DNA of 64,000 nt from Lysinibacillus composti (GCF_016908465.1 NZ_JAFBDY010000005.1:151001-215000); one strand, 5' to 3'. Shown: positions 55,847 to 63,905, counted from the first letter of the stretch. The notes: generated by a model not told the origin, from the letters alone. Program-made: numbers and translations.

Positions 55847-56749
55847 ATGAACTTACCAAAATTTGTTGAAATCATTGAAGTAGGACCAAGGGATGGACTT
55901 CAAAATGAAGCAAAACTTATTCCAACAGATAAAAAAGTGGAGTTAATTAACTTACTTAGTCAAACAGGTATTAAACGAATGGAAGCAACTTCTTTTGTGT
56001 CACCAAAGCATGTGCCACAAATGGCTGATGCAAGTGAAGTGTTACGTCGCATTGACCGAGTAGAAGGCGTACAGTATATGACGTTAATTCCGAACTTAAA
56101 AGGTTATGAGCTTTCTAAAGAACAGGGCGTTGATAGTATTGCCTTATTTGTTGCAGCGAGTGAGACATTTAATCAGCGAAATGTAAGAATGCCAATTGCA
56201 GAATCTATGAAACAATTAGCGAAAGTCGTAGAAGATGCAAAATCGAATAATACGTTTGTACGATTCGATATTTCAACTGCCTTTTGTTGCCCATTCGAAC
56301 GCGCTGTACCCGTTGACAATGTACTTCGCGTTGTAAAAGAATTGGAATCGCTAGAAGTTGATGAAATTGTTGTTTGTGACACGATTGGACGAGCAAATCC
56401 AAAACAAGTATATGAGGTGTTTAGTGAGATCCTAAATTTAAACACTCGTGCAAAAATTACAGGTCATTTCCATGACACATACGGGTTATCAAAAGCCAAT
56501 ACAATTGCAGCGCTACAAGCAGGGGTAGCAGCATTTGATGCTTCAATTGGTGGTCTTGGTGGATGTCCATTTGCCCCAGGCGCAGCAGGTAACGATTCAA
56601 CAGAGGATTTAGTGTTTATGTTACACGAGATGGGAATTGAAACAGGAATTGACTTAACAAAATTATTACAATGTGTGGATTTAATTAAAGGGGTTACAGA
56701 AAGAGACTTAACAGGCCATATTAGTAAAATTGAAAATTTAGTTATTTAA
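55847..56749 (+). CDS. Hydroxymethylglutaryl-CoA lyase-type enzyme
   Basis: 300 residues forming a TIM barrel. EVGPRDGLQNE (about 11-21) holds the catalytic Arg/Asp, followed by EATSFVSPKHVPQM, GHFHDTYG metal ligands and the flexible loop GGLGGCPFAPGAAGN with the active-site Cys. It cleaves 3-hydroxy-3-methylglutaryl-CoA to acetyl-CoA and acetoacetate. AAGGGGGGAAC precedes ATG 55847. Co-transcribed with the CoA-transferase. In leucine-degradation operons it accompanies carboxylase genes, which are absent here. Confidence 0.9.
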   Translation: MNLPKFVEIIEVGPRDGLQNEAKLIPTDKKVELINLLSQTGIKRMEATSFVSPKHVPQMADASEVLRRIDRVEGVQYMTLIPNLKGYELSKEQGVDSIALFVAASETFNQRNVRMPIAESMKQLAKVVEDAKSNNTFVRFDISTAFCCPFERAVPVDNVLRVVKELESLEVDEIVVCDTIGRANPKQVYEVFSEILNLNTRAKITGHFHDTYGLSKANTIAALQAGVAAFDASIGGLGGCPFAPGAAGNDSTEDLVFMLHEMGIETGIDLTKLLQCVDLIKGVTERDLTGHISKIENLVI

Positions 56750-56936
56750 CTTCATTCAGCATTAGTCTCCTACTTCTTTTAGAGGTGAGATGAATGCAGA
56801 AGGATAATGATTTCAGTGGGGGTTCAAACCTCGACTGAATGAAGTTATAGCCTCCGGCGGATGCCACAGATTTTTAAAGGTAGTTTATCGAGCAAGCTCG
56901 ATAAAATCTGGACGCAAATACGCCAAGGCGCATTTG
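56750..56936 (+). repeat. Family 2 structured repeat, copy after the lyase gene
   Basis: Arms AACTTCATTCAG and CTGAATGAAGTT (72 bases apart), then CCTCCGGCGGATGCCACAG, an AGATTTT...AAAATCT block enclosing ATCGAGCAAGCTCGAT, and the end AATACGCCAAGGCGCATTT. It lacks the GACAGTCAC hairpin present in the 58415 copy. It begins at the last base of the lyase stop codon. Confidence 0.85.
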
Positions 56937-56974
56937 ATTAATAATCACAAGGGGAAGTTAGACTTACATTCTTT

Positions 56975-57090
56975 GCATTCGCTTCGTATCACCCACTTGA
57001 AACCAAGGTTAGTCGCAAGGTTCAATACTGAAATAGTATTCAATTCGATCTAATCTCAAAAGGGGTACCGGAGCGAATGCTATTTTTTTT
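56975..57090 (+). promoter_or_regulatory. Structured leader with terminator-like end upstream of the transporter
   Basis: GCATTCGCT (56975-56983) pairs with AGCGAATGC (57072-57080), immediately followed by TATTTTTTTT. The stem can be extended by TCG.TA.CACCC with GGGGTACCGG. Inside the 88-base loop are AATACT-GAAAT-AGTATT and AACC-AA-GGTT. This is an intrinsic-terminator shape closed around a folded domain, 40 bases before the transporter start. It may be a long-loop terminator or a ligand-sensing leader; no known class is recognised. Confidence 0.5.
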
Positions 57091-57129
57091 ACCAAAAGAA
57101 ATTGAAAATTCATACAAAGGGGAGTTCAT

Positions 57130-58416
57130 ATGAGCTTAGCGTTAATGGGGTTTTTGATGATTGGTTTATTTCTAGCATTTGTTATGACAAATAAAATTTC
57201 AGTTCTTATTGCATTCACAGTAATTCCTTTGGCATTTGGTTTATTTTTAGGCTTTGGAACGGAAATGGGCGAATTGATGTTAGCAGGGGTACAAAAGGTT
57301 GCACCTACTGCGATTATGATTGGTTTCTCGATTCTTTACTTCGGATTAATGATTGACAAAGGGTTATTTAATCCAATGATTTCCACACTGCTTAAAATTG
57401 CTAAGGGAGATCCATTAAAAATCGCTGTTGCAACAGCAATCATTACATTAATTGTTGCACTTGATGGTGATGGTTCAGCAACATTTATGATTACGATTAC
57501 AGCACTTCTACCAGTTTATCAAAAACTTGGAATGAGACCGGTTGTTTTAGCGGGAATTGTAGCATTAGGAGCAGGGGTAATGAATATTATTCCATGGGGA
57601 GGTCCTTTAGCTCGTGCAATGGTTACATTAGATGCAGACGCTTCTCAATTATTTAATCCTTTAATTATTCCAATGTTAGCAGGGATGGTTTGGGTTGTAT
57701 TTGTTGGTTTCCTTTTAGGTCGTAAAGAGCGTAAACGTTTAGGAAAGATTGATGTTTCCGTGATTGAATTGTCAAATATTAATGAAGGTCAAAAACTACC
57801 AAAGTTATTCTGGTTTAATTTAATTTTAACAGTTTCATTAATTACGATTTTAATTATGGATATTATTCCAACATCGATTTTATTTATGATTGCCTTTGCG
57901 ATTGGTCTTGCAGTCAATTGTAGAACGGTTGAAGATCAGTCTAAACAAATCGCTTCGCATGCGGTAAGTATGGTAATGGTTGTTGCAACGATCTTTGCAG
58001 CGGGGATCTTTACAGGGATTTTATCAGGTACAGGTATGATTGATGCAATGGCGACTGCTAGTGTTGCTGTTATTCCCGATAGCATTGGTCAATATTTGCC
58101 AGTAATAATGGCAGTTGTTAGTATGCCACTAAGTTTAGTTTTCTCGCCTGACGCCTTTTACTATGGGGTATTACCAATCTTAAGTGAAACAGCTGTAACA
58201 ATGGGAATTGATCCACTAGATATCGGGAAAGCCGCATTATTAGGGAATGGGACAACTGGATTCTCTGTAAGTCCATTAAATCCATCCGTGTTTGTATTAC
58301 TGGGATTAGCGGGTATCAGTTTAGCAGAACACCAAAAGCATACAATATTATGGGCATTTGGCTCAACAATCGTTATGACAATCGTAGCAATTTCGATTGG
58401 AGTCATCCCAATTTAA
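57130..58416 (+). CDS. CitMHS-family citrate/dicarboxylate transporter
   Basis: 428 residues with about eleven or twelve membrane helices. Family features include LDGDGSATFMITITALLP (about 113-130), NIIPWGGPLARA (about 156-167) and the C-terminal GNGTTGFSVSPLNPSVF. CitMHS proteins import metal-citrate complexes with protons. In this cluster, flanked by CoA-transferases and acyl-CoA lyases, the substrate may be citrate or a citrate-like branched acid. AAAGGGGAG precedes ATG 57130. A family 2 hairpin begins at its stop codon. Confidence 0.92.
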   Translation: MSLALMGFLMIGLFLAFVMTNKISVLIAFTVIPLAFGLFLGFGTEMGELMLAGVQKVAPTAIMIGFSILYFGLMIDKGLFNPMISTLLKIAKGDPLKIAVATAIITLIVALDGDGSATFMITITALLPVYQKLGMRPVVLAGIVALGAGVMNIIPWGGPLARAMVTLDADASQLFNPLIIPMLAGMVWVVFVGFLLGRKERKRLGKIDVSVIELSNINEGQKLPKLFWFNLILTVSLITILIMDIIPTSILFMIAFAIGLAVNCRTVEDQSKQIASHAVSMVMVVATIFAAGIFTGILSGTGMIDAMATASVAVIPDSIGQYLPVIMAVVSMPLSLVFSPDAFYYGVLPILSETAVTMGIDPLDIGKAALLGNGTTGFSVSPLNPSVFVLLGLAGISLAEHQKHTILWAFGSTIVMTIVAISIGVIPI

Positions 58417-58592
58417 CTTCATTCAGTTGGGGCAAACCCCGACTGAATGAAGTTAAAAGCCTCCGGCGGATGTCACAGATTTTTAAAGGTAGTTTATCGA
58501 GACAAGCTCGATAAAATCTGGACGCATATGTTTTGGCTGTGACGAAAGCTTGCGACAGTCACAAATACGCCAAGGCGCATTTGATTAATTGG
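58415..58592 (+). repeat. Family 2 structured repeat, best-preserved copy
   Basis: In order: the hairpin AACTTCATTCAG (58415-58426) / CTGAATGAAGTT (58443-58454), with a GGGG/CCCC inner stem; CCTCCGGCGGATGTCACAG; AGATTTT..AAAATCT enclosing TATCGAG/CTCGATA; GGCTGTGAC/GACAGTCAC; and AATACGCCAAGGCGCATTT. The first hairpin overlaps the transporter stop codon and may act as its 3' end. Confidence 0.88.
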
Positions 58593-58704
58593 CTTCTTAA
58601 AGGTGGACACGCATTATAGAAAGTGTGCTCCACCTTTTCAATTCGTAAGTAGTGGGCCTGTGTTGCCACCTACTAAAACTACATACAGAGAATGGGGAGA
58701 TATC

Positions 58705-59883
58705 ATGTTACCGTTAGAAGGAATTACTGTCGTGTCAGTTGAACAAGCTGTGGCTGGTCCATTTGCTACAAGACAATTAGCGGACTTAGGTGCACGTGTA
58801 ATAAAAATTGAAAGACCAGAAAAAGGGGACTTTGCACGTCATTATGACTCAGCTGTCAATGGTATGGCGAGTCATTTTGTGTGGCTAAATCGTTCAAAAG
58901 AGTCGCTTACATTAGATTTGAAAACTGATGAGGGAAAAGAAATTTTAAGTAAGCTTTTAGAAGATGCGGATGTATTTCTGCAAAATCTAGCGCCTGGAGC
59001 TATGGAACGTTTAGGGTTTGGGGCAAATGAATTGCTAGAAAAACATCCAAGCCTCGTTATTTGTGGAATTTCAGGTTATGGAAGTAATGGTCCATATACA
59101 CATAAGAAAGCCTATGATTTACTTGTTCAATGTGAATCTGGCGCGATGGCACTTACAGGTACGGAAGAAACACCTTCGAAATCGGGTGTTGCCATTGCGG
59201 ATATTGCGACGGGCATGTATGCATATTCTGGTATTCTGACAGCGTTACTTGCAAGAAACAAAGATCAAAAAGGTAGAATTTTAGAAGTCTCGATGCTAGA
59301 ATCCCTTGGCGAATGGATGGGCTTCCCTTCATACTTTGCGGAATATGGTGGGAAAGAGCCCGAACGTACAGGAGCAAGCCATGCAACAATTTATCCTTAT
59401 GGTCCATTTGTAGCGGGTGATCAAAAACAAGTTTATATTTCGATTCAAAACGAAAGAGAATGGAAAAACTTCTGTGAAAAAGTATTAGGGGATCCGGACT
59501 TAACGAATCATCCGGATTATTACAATAATACAAACCGATTTAAAAACCAGCAAACCCTTCAAAAGATAATTGAGAAGGTCTTCCTTGAAAAGACTTCGGA
59601 GGAAATTATCGACTTACTAGAGTATTCGGGTATTGCCAATGCACGGTTAAATTCTGTCATGGATTTTGTAAACCATCCTCAGTTAGAAGCAAGAAACCGT
59701 TGGCGCGAAGTGGATTCGCCAGTTGGTAAGTTAAAAGCACTTTTACCACCCGCAACTTTTAATGATATCGAGCCAGTATTCAACCCAATCCCAGAAGTGG
59801 GACAGCATACAAATGACATCTTAAAATCGGTTGGTTACTCAGATGAAGATATTAAAGCTTTCGCGCAGAATAAAGTCATTTAA
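58705..59883 (+). CDS. Type III (CaiB/BaiF) CoA-transferase 2
   Basis: 392 residues from ATG 58705; GGGGAG is well placed before it, and an upstream in-frame ATG at 58603 is unsupported. LEGITVVSVEQAVAGPFATR at the start (VVSVEQAVAGPFATR), ISGYGSNGPYTHKKAYDLL, and the catalytic Asp in VAIADIATGMYAYSGIL. ASHATIYPYGPF resembles the C5-dicarboxylate (mesaconyl/citramalyl) branch. It is clearly different from transferase 1. A CitE-like lyase follows after 51 bases, making a second transferase-lyase pair. Confidence 0.9.
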   Translation: MLPLEGITVVSVEQAVAGPFATRQLADLGARVIKIERPEKGDFARHYDSAVNGMASHFVWLNRSKESLTLDLKTDEGKEILSKLLEDADVFLQNLAPGAMERLGFGANELLEKHPSLVICGISGYGSNGPYTHKKAYDLLVQCESGAMALTGTEETPSKSGVAIADIATGMYAYSGILTALLARNKDQKGRILEVSMLESLGEWMGFPSYFAEYGGKEPERTGASHATIYPYGPFVAGDQKQVYISIQNEREWKNFCEKVLGDPDLTNHPDYYNNTNRFKNQQTLQKIIEKVFLEKTSEEIIDLLEYSGIANARLNSVMDFVNHPQLEARNRWREVDSPVGKLKALLPPATFNDIEPVFNPIPEVGQHTNDILKSVGYSDEDIKAFAQNKVI

Positions 59884-59934
59884 TTACGGTGGATTGAACT
59901 TAAGTAAATAATGAAGAGTAGGTTGGTGAAAATA

Positions 59935-60813
59935 GTGTCAAACGAATTAACATGGTTTTTTGTACCCGGTTCCAATCAACGAAATATCGATAAAGTCGCT
60001 ACATTAGAAGCAGATGCTTTTATTTTTGATTTAGAAGATGCAGTCGCGATTTCAGAAAAACAAAATGCACGAGATAAAGTCATTCAAGCAATCGCTCGCT
60101 ATCAACAAAAGAATATTTTTGTACGTGTTAATAGTTTTGATTCGCCTTATTTTCTTGAAGATGTACGTCAAGTAGTTGTTCAAGGTGTTGATGGGATCGT
60201 CTTACCGAAAGCTGAAACGCCTGCACAATTACAAGTGTTGGATAAGCTGTTGTTAGAAAAAGAACAGGAACTAAATATCCCACTTGGTTCTATCAAAATC
60301 GTTGCATTAATCGAAAGCGCACTGGGGATTCATCACGCAGTAGAATTAGCGAACTTTTACCGTGTAACCCGCCTTGCATTTGGTGCGATTGACTACACGT
60401 TAGATATAGGGGCAACCTTAACAGAGCACGGGTCCGAACTTCTATTTGCGAAGTCACAACTTGTATTAGCATCTAGAGTGGCTAAAATTGAAGGACCAAT
60501 TGATGTCGTGTATGTGGATATCTACAATGAAGAAGGTTTAAGAAAAGAAGTAACCTTTAGTAAAGAGTTAGGCTTCAAAGGGAAATTAATCGTCCATCCT
60601 GCACAACTCAAAGTTGTCAATGAAGTGTACACGCCTACAGATTCAGAAGTCGAACAAGCTAAAAAAATTATTCAAGCTGCAGAGGAGGCTGAAGAACAAG
60701 GTAAAGGCGTAGTGAGTGTAGACGGAAAAATGATTGACCTCCCAGTGATTAAAAAAGCTGAAGGAGTACTAGCTCTATATAACCGTTTATCAGTGACAAC
60801 TGTGGAAAACTGA
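59935..60813 (+). CDS. CitE-like acyl-CoA lyase (HpcH/HpaI aldolase family)
   Basis: About 292 residues from GTG 59935, with GGTTGGTGA before it; an ATG at 59911 is possible but lacks a good site. Features: FVPGSNQRNIDKV, DLEDAV, VRVNSFD, KIVALIESALGI, FGAIDYTLDIG and HPAQL, matching the citrate lyase beta / malyl-CoA / citramalyl-CoA lyase group. No citD, citF or citC genes are present, so it is not part of citrate lyase. Cleavage of citramalyl-CoA or malyl-CoA to acetyl-CoA plus pyruvate or glyoxylate is the likely type of reaction. Confidence 0.9.
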   Translation: MSNELTWFFVPGSNQRNIDKVATLEADAFIFDLEDAVAISEKQNARDKVIQAIARYQQKNIFVRVNSFDSPYFLEDVRQVVVQGVDGIVLPKAETPAQLQVLDKLLLEKEQELNIPLGSIKIVALIESALGIHHAVELANFYRVTRLAFGAIDYTLDIGATLTEHGSELLFAKSQLVLASRVAKIEGPIDVVYVDIYNEEGLRKEVTFSKELGFKGKLIVHPAQLKVVNEVYTPTDSEVEQAKKIIQAAEEAEEQGKGVVSVDGKMIDLPVIKKAEGVLALYNRLSVTTVEN

Positions 60814-60830
60814 TATGTAGTGTAGGAAAT

Positions 60831-60855
60831 GGTCTTCATCAATTTGATGAAGACC
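60831..60855 (+). terminator. Hairpin after the CitE-like gene
   Basis: GGTCTTCATC-AATTT-GATGAAGACC is a perfect 10-bp stem. The tail AAATTTAATG is only weakly T-rich, so termination efficiency is uncertain. Confidence 0.5.
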
Positions 60856-60875
60856 AAATTTAATGAAAAAAACAG

Positions 60876-60940
60876 GCTTGGCTAGATTATCTAAGATTTT
60901 GGCTAGATGAAATCAATTTTTGGCTAGATTATTGGAGTTA
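60876..60940 (+). repeat. 21-bp-phased GGCTAGATT array, copy F
   Basis: GCTAGA starts at 60881, 60902 and 60923, exactly 21 bases apart. Matches the array at 42690-42768, 18 kb away. Confidence 0.8.
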
Positions 60941-61011
60941 GAAAAAATACCTATCAATAATGTTATTAAGTTCTTTCGTATTCGAGATTAAAAGATGCGT
61001 AAAGATCCGAA

Positions 61012-61041
61012 TTGAAAAGAATAGGTCAAAAATGGTAAAGT
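61012..61041 (+). promoter_or_regulatory. Possible promoter of the quinone oxidoreductase gene
   Basis: TTGAAA (61012-61017), 18-base spacer, TAAAGT (61036-61041). Moderate match; it lies 32 bases before the start codon. Confidence 0.4.
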
Positions 61042-61072
61042 TTGAATATTAAGAAGTTTTGGAGGGGATTAC

Positions 61073-62056
61073 ATGAAGGCGATTCAAATGGCCGAATTTG
61101 GGGGACCAGAAGTATTAAAATTAGTTGATATTGTAGAACCAGAACCGGAGAAAAATGAAGTTCGGGTGAAAATATATTATGCGGGGGTTAATCCAGCAGA
61201 GGCTTATATTCGAGCAGGTGGATATGCATTCTTTACTCCAGAATTTCCGTATGTGCCTGGATTTGATGGGGCAGGGGTAGTCGATGCAGTAGGTGAAGGC
61301 GTAACGAGATTGCAGGTAGGGGACCGTGTATTTATCTCATCTATTTTAGCCAATCGAAAAACGGGGACGTATGCTGAAAAAGTTGTTTGTGATGTTGAGG
61401 CGGTACATAAATTACCAGATTCCATCAGCTTCAAACAAGGTGCAGCACTAGGAGTTCCTGTGACAGCGGCTTATCGTTCACTCTTCCATCGTGGTCGTCT
61501 AAAACCTGGAGAAACGGTTCTCATTCACGGTGCTTCAGGCGGAGTGGGGACGTTGGCTGTACAACTTGCGAAATATGCAGGAGCACGAGTGATTGGAACA
61601 GTTGGAACAGAAGAAGGCTACGAATTAGTCCGTAAAGCTGGGGCGGATGAGATTTTTTATCATAATGAAGAGCATTATATAGAAAAGATTCAATCTCTTA
61701 ATGATGCAGGGGTTGATTTAGTTCTTGAAATGCTTGCAAACGTGAATTTAGAAAAGGATTTGCAATTAGTGAATAAATACGGCCGCGTGGTGGTTGTCGG
61801 GAACCGTGGATCATTGGATTTTAACCCGCGTTTAACGATGGCAAAAGAAGCCGATGTGATGGGGATGGCCGTTTGGAATGCACCAATTGACCAATATAAT
61901 GAAAGCTTAATTGCAGTAGAAGCAGCTCTTAGTAACGGGGGCCTTCATCCATTCGTTGGAAAAGTCCTACCATTAGAAGAAGCAGCTGAAGCACAAAAAG
62001 TGATTTTAGAAGGTAACGCCAAAGGAAAACTGGTGTTGGAAATCGTAAAAGAATAA
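61073..62056 (+). CDS. NADPH:quinone oxidoreductase-like MDR protein
   Basis: 327 residues of the zinc-independent quinone oxidoreductase branch of the medium-chain dehydrogenase/reductase family. A GroES-like N-terminal domain (GVNPAEAYIRAGGYAF, VPGFDGAGVVDAVGEGV) is followed by a Rossmann domain with IHGASGGVGTLAVQLAKYAG (GASGGVG near 148). The catalytic-zinc Cys/His set is lacking. It reduces quinones or reactive carbonyls with NADPH. GGAGGGG precedes ATG 61073. It appears to be a separate unit with its own terminator. Confidence 0.9.
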   Translation: MKAIQMAEFGGPEVLKLVDIVEPEPEKNEVRVKIYYAGVNPAEAYIRAGGYAFFTPEFPYVPGFDGAGVVDAVGEGVTRLQVGDRVFISSILANRKTGTYAEKVVCDVEAVHKLPDSISFKQGAALGVPVTAAYRSLFHRGRLKPGETVLIHGASGGVGTLAVQLAKYAGARVIGTVGTEEGYELVRKAGADEIFYHNEEHYIEKIQSLNDAGVDLVLEMLANVNLEKDLQLVNKYGRVVVVGNRGSLDFNPRLTMAKEADVMGMAVWNAPIDQYNESLIAVEAALSNGGLHPFVGKVLPLEEAAEAQKVILEGNAKGKLVLEIVKE

Positions 62057-62072
62057 CGCGCGGGTGCTTAAG

Positions 62073-62103
62073 AAAAAACCATTAGTGATCTAATGGTTTT
62101 TTT
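62073..62103 (+). terminator. Terminator after the quinone oxidoreductase
   Basis: AAAAAACCATTAG-TGAT-CTAATGGTTTTTT, a perfect inverted repeat ending in a T-run. Confidence 0.9.
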
Positions 62104-62134
62104 ATGTAAAATTTTTCTGGATAAAACCTTAAAC

Positions 62135-62163
62135 TTGCGTTAAAAGTTGGATAAGATTAGCAT
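62135..62163 (+). promoter_or_regulatory. Possible promoter of the M16 peptidase gene
   Basis: TTGCGT (62135-62140), 17-base spacer, TAGCAT (62158-62163), about 40 bases before the start codon. Confidence 0.4.
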
Positions 62164-62203
62164 AAGATTAAAGAATACTAACTTTTAGAAGTGAGGATAA
62201 AAA

Positions 62204-63430
62204 TTGGTTACAGTTTATACTTGTCAAAATGGAGTGCGTATCGTCTCGGAGCAAATGTCACACGTTCGCTCTCTGTCAATTGGAATATGGGTGAATGCTG
62301 GCTCTCGTTTTGAATTGCCAGAAGAAAACGGGATTACGCATTTTATTGAGCATATGCTCTTTAAAGGAACAAAAACACGCACGGCTCGCCAAATTGCTGA
62401 AGAGTTTGACCGCATCGGAGGCGAGGTAAATGCCTTCACGTCAAAAGAAAATACATGTTACTACGCAAAAGTGCTCGACCATCATGGGGAACTCGCAATC
62501 AACATCTTAGCGGATATGTTCTTCAATTCGGTATTTTCAGAGACTGAATTAGATAAAGAACGTCAAGTCGTGTTAGAAGAAATTTTAATGAGTGAGGATG
62601 CGCCGGATGATGATGTTCATGAACGATTATGGGGCGTCATGTATCCAAAAGATGCGCTAGGCTTACCGATTTTAGGTACGAGCAAAACGCTAAACACATT
62701 TACAGCTGATACAATTCGAAATTATATGGCCAAACACTATACGCCAGAAAATGTTGTCATTTCGGTTGCAGGAAATATAACAAAAGACTTACTACTACAT
62801 ATAGAAAATCTATTTAACCGATTTGAACAATCACCTGAAGCGGTTGAAACAGTCCTAACGTATCCTGAATTTACGCCTGGTCGCTACGTAAAGTCGCGCG
62901 ATATCGAACAGTCTCACTTAGCGATCTCGTATCCAGCCATCAATGTGATGGATCCCAATGTGTATAGCTTAGTCGCGCTAAATAACATTTTAGGTGGCAA
63001 TATGTCATCTCGACTATTCCAAGAAGTGCGTGAAGAGCGCGGTCTTGCGTATACCATTTATTCTTACCATACGTGTTTCTCAGACGTTGGCGCACTGACG
63101 GTTTACGGAAGCACGAACAATCTACAGTTAAAGCAATTGGAAGCTACAATTGACGAAACGATTCAAGCTTTCCGAAAAGAAGGCGTGCTCGATACGGAAT
63201 TGGCCAATGCAAAAGAGCAGCTAAAAGGTAGTCTAGTCCTAGGATTAGAAGGCACAAGCGCACGCATGAGCCGCAACGGCCGCAATGAACTTATTCATGG
63301 CCGCCACAAAACACTCGATGAAATCATCACTGAAATCGATGCCGTATCAAAAGACACAGTGAACGACTTTATCGAACAGTTCTTAGGTTCGAAGCCAGCC
63401 ATCGCCATCATTGGTCAAGGCGTGGAGTAA
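62204..63430 (+). CDS. mlpA: M16-family zinc peptidase (MlpA/YmxG type)
   Basis: 408 residues from TTG 62204, with GTGAGGA upstream. The inverted zinc motif HXXEH is HFIEH at 46-50, with the third ligand Glu in the ERQVVLEEILMSEDAP segment near 122-129. GGNMSSRLFQEVREERGLAYTIYS in the second domain (GGNMSSRLF) is typical of processing-peptidase-like M16 proteins. In B. subtilis this gene lies close downstream of pnp, so it marks the return to conserved gene order after the accessory segment. Confidence 0.93.
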   Translation: MVTVYTCQNGVRIVSEQMSHVRSLSIGIWVNAGSRFELPEENGITHFIEHMLFKGTKTRTARQIAEEFDRIGGEVNAFTSKENTCYYAKVLDHHGELAINILADMFFNSVFSETELDKERQVVLEEILMSEDAPDDDVHERLWGVMYPKDALGLPILGTSKTLNTFTADTIRNYMAKHYTPENVVISVAGNITKDLLLHIENLFNRFEQSPEAVETVLTYPEFTPGRYVKSRDIEQSHLAISYPAINVMDPNVYSLVALNNILGGNMSSRLFQEVREERGLAYTIYSYHTCFSDVGALTVYGSTNNLQLKQLEATIDETIQAFRKEGVLDTELANAKEQLKGSLVLGLEGTSARMSRNGRNELIHGRHKTLDEIITEIDAVSKDTVNDFIEQFLGSKPAIAIIGQGVE

Positions 63431-63441
63431 TGTGATAAAGG

Positions 63442-63472
63442 GTGTCTCCTTGTAAGAGGGGGCGCTTTTTTA
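63442..63472 (+). terminator. Terminator-like hairpin after the M16 gene
   Basis: GTGTCTCCT pairs with wobble to AGGGGGCGC, followed by six T. Confidence 0.55.
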
Positions 63473-63710
63473 TTTTGGGCTTTGTGAAATTGGGAGTGAA
63501 GGAATTGAGTCTGCGCAAGAAGTCCTTAATCGGAGGAATGAACCGCGTTTTGTTACAACGAGCTGGTGTATTTAAATGGAGAAAATTATTAATGACAAGT
63601 TGTTCATAAATGGGCAACTACGATTAGAAAGCGTAGTTCCTGGCATAGATGTGCGTTGAGTTGCTCAAATGAAAGATTACTTATTATAGGAGAGAGGGAA
63701 CTGGTATGAG
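63473..63710 (+). other. Unassigned stretch after the M16 gene
   Basis: There is a frame of about 40 codons (63484-63609, basic, with GGGAGTGAAGG nearby) and one of 27 codons (63576-63659). Neither resembles anything I know; they may be remnants. Confidence 0.3.
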
Positions 63711-63713
63711 TAA

Positions 63714-63905
63714 TAATAAGGGAAAAATATTCCGCTATTGATAAAAAGGAAGCATCAAAAAGCAATATAAGGGAAAAATATTCCGTTAATCCCCTCAAAA
63801 TAAGGCGAAATCCAATTGTTTGGATGAGATAAGGGAAAAATATTCCGCTATTGAAAAAAGGAAGCATCAAAAAGCCAATATAAGGGAAAAATATTCCGTT
63901 AATCC
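63714..63905 (-). repeat. CGGAA...TTCCCTTAT array, second locus
   Basis: Read on the plus strand, AAGGGAAAAATATTCCG occurs at 63718, 63769, 63831 and 63882 (steps 51, 62, 51). This is the inverted form of the core and step lengths of the 52662-53304 array, more than 10 kb away. Connectors differ (GCTATTGATAAAAAGGAAGC-like). Confidence 0.85.

Noticed and set aside
53785..60813. A standard itaconate degradation operon
   Set aside because: Itaconate use needs an itaconyl-CoA hydratase gene, which is absent, and an HMG-CoA-lyase-type enzyme is present instead.
59935..60813. Citrate lyase beta subunit in a citrate fermentation operon
   Set aside because: No citD, citF, citC or citX/G genes are near, and CitE-like proteins occur widely as stand-alone acyl-CoA lyases.
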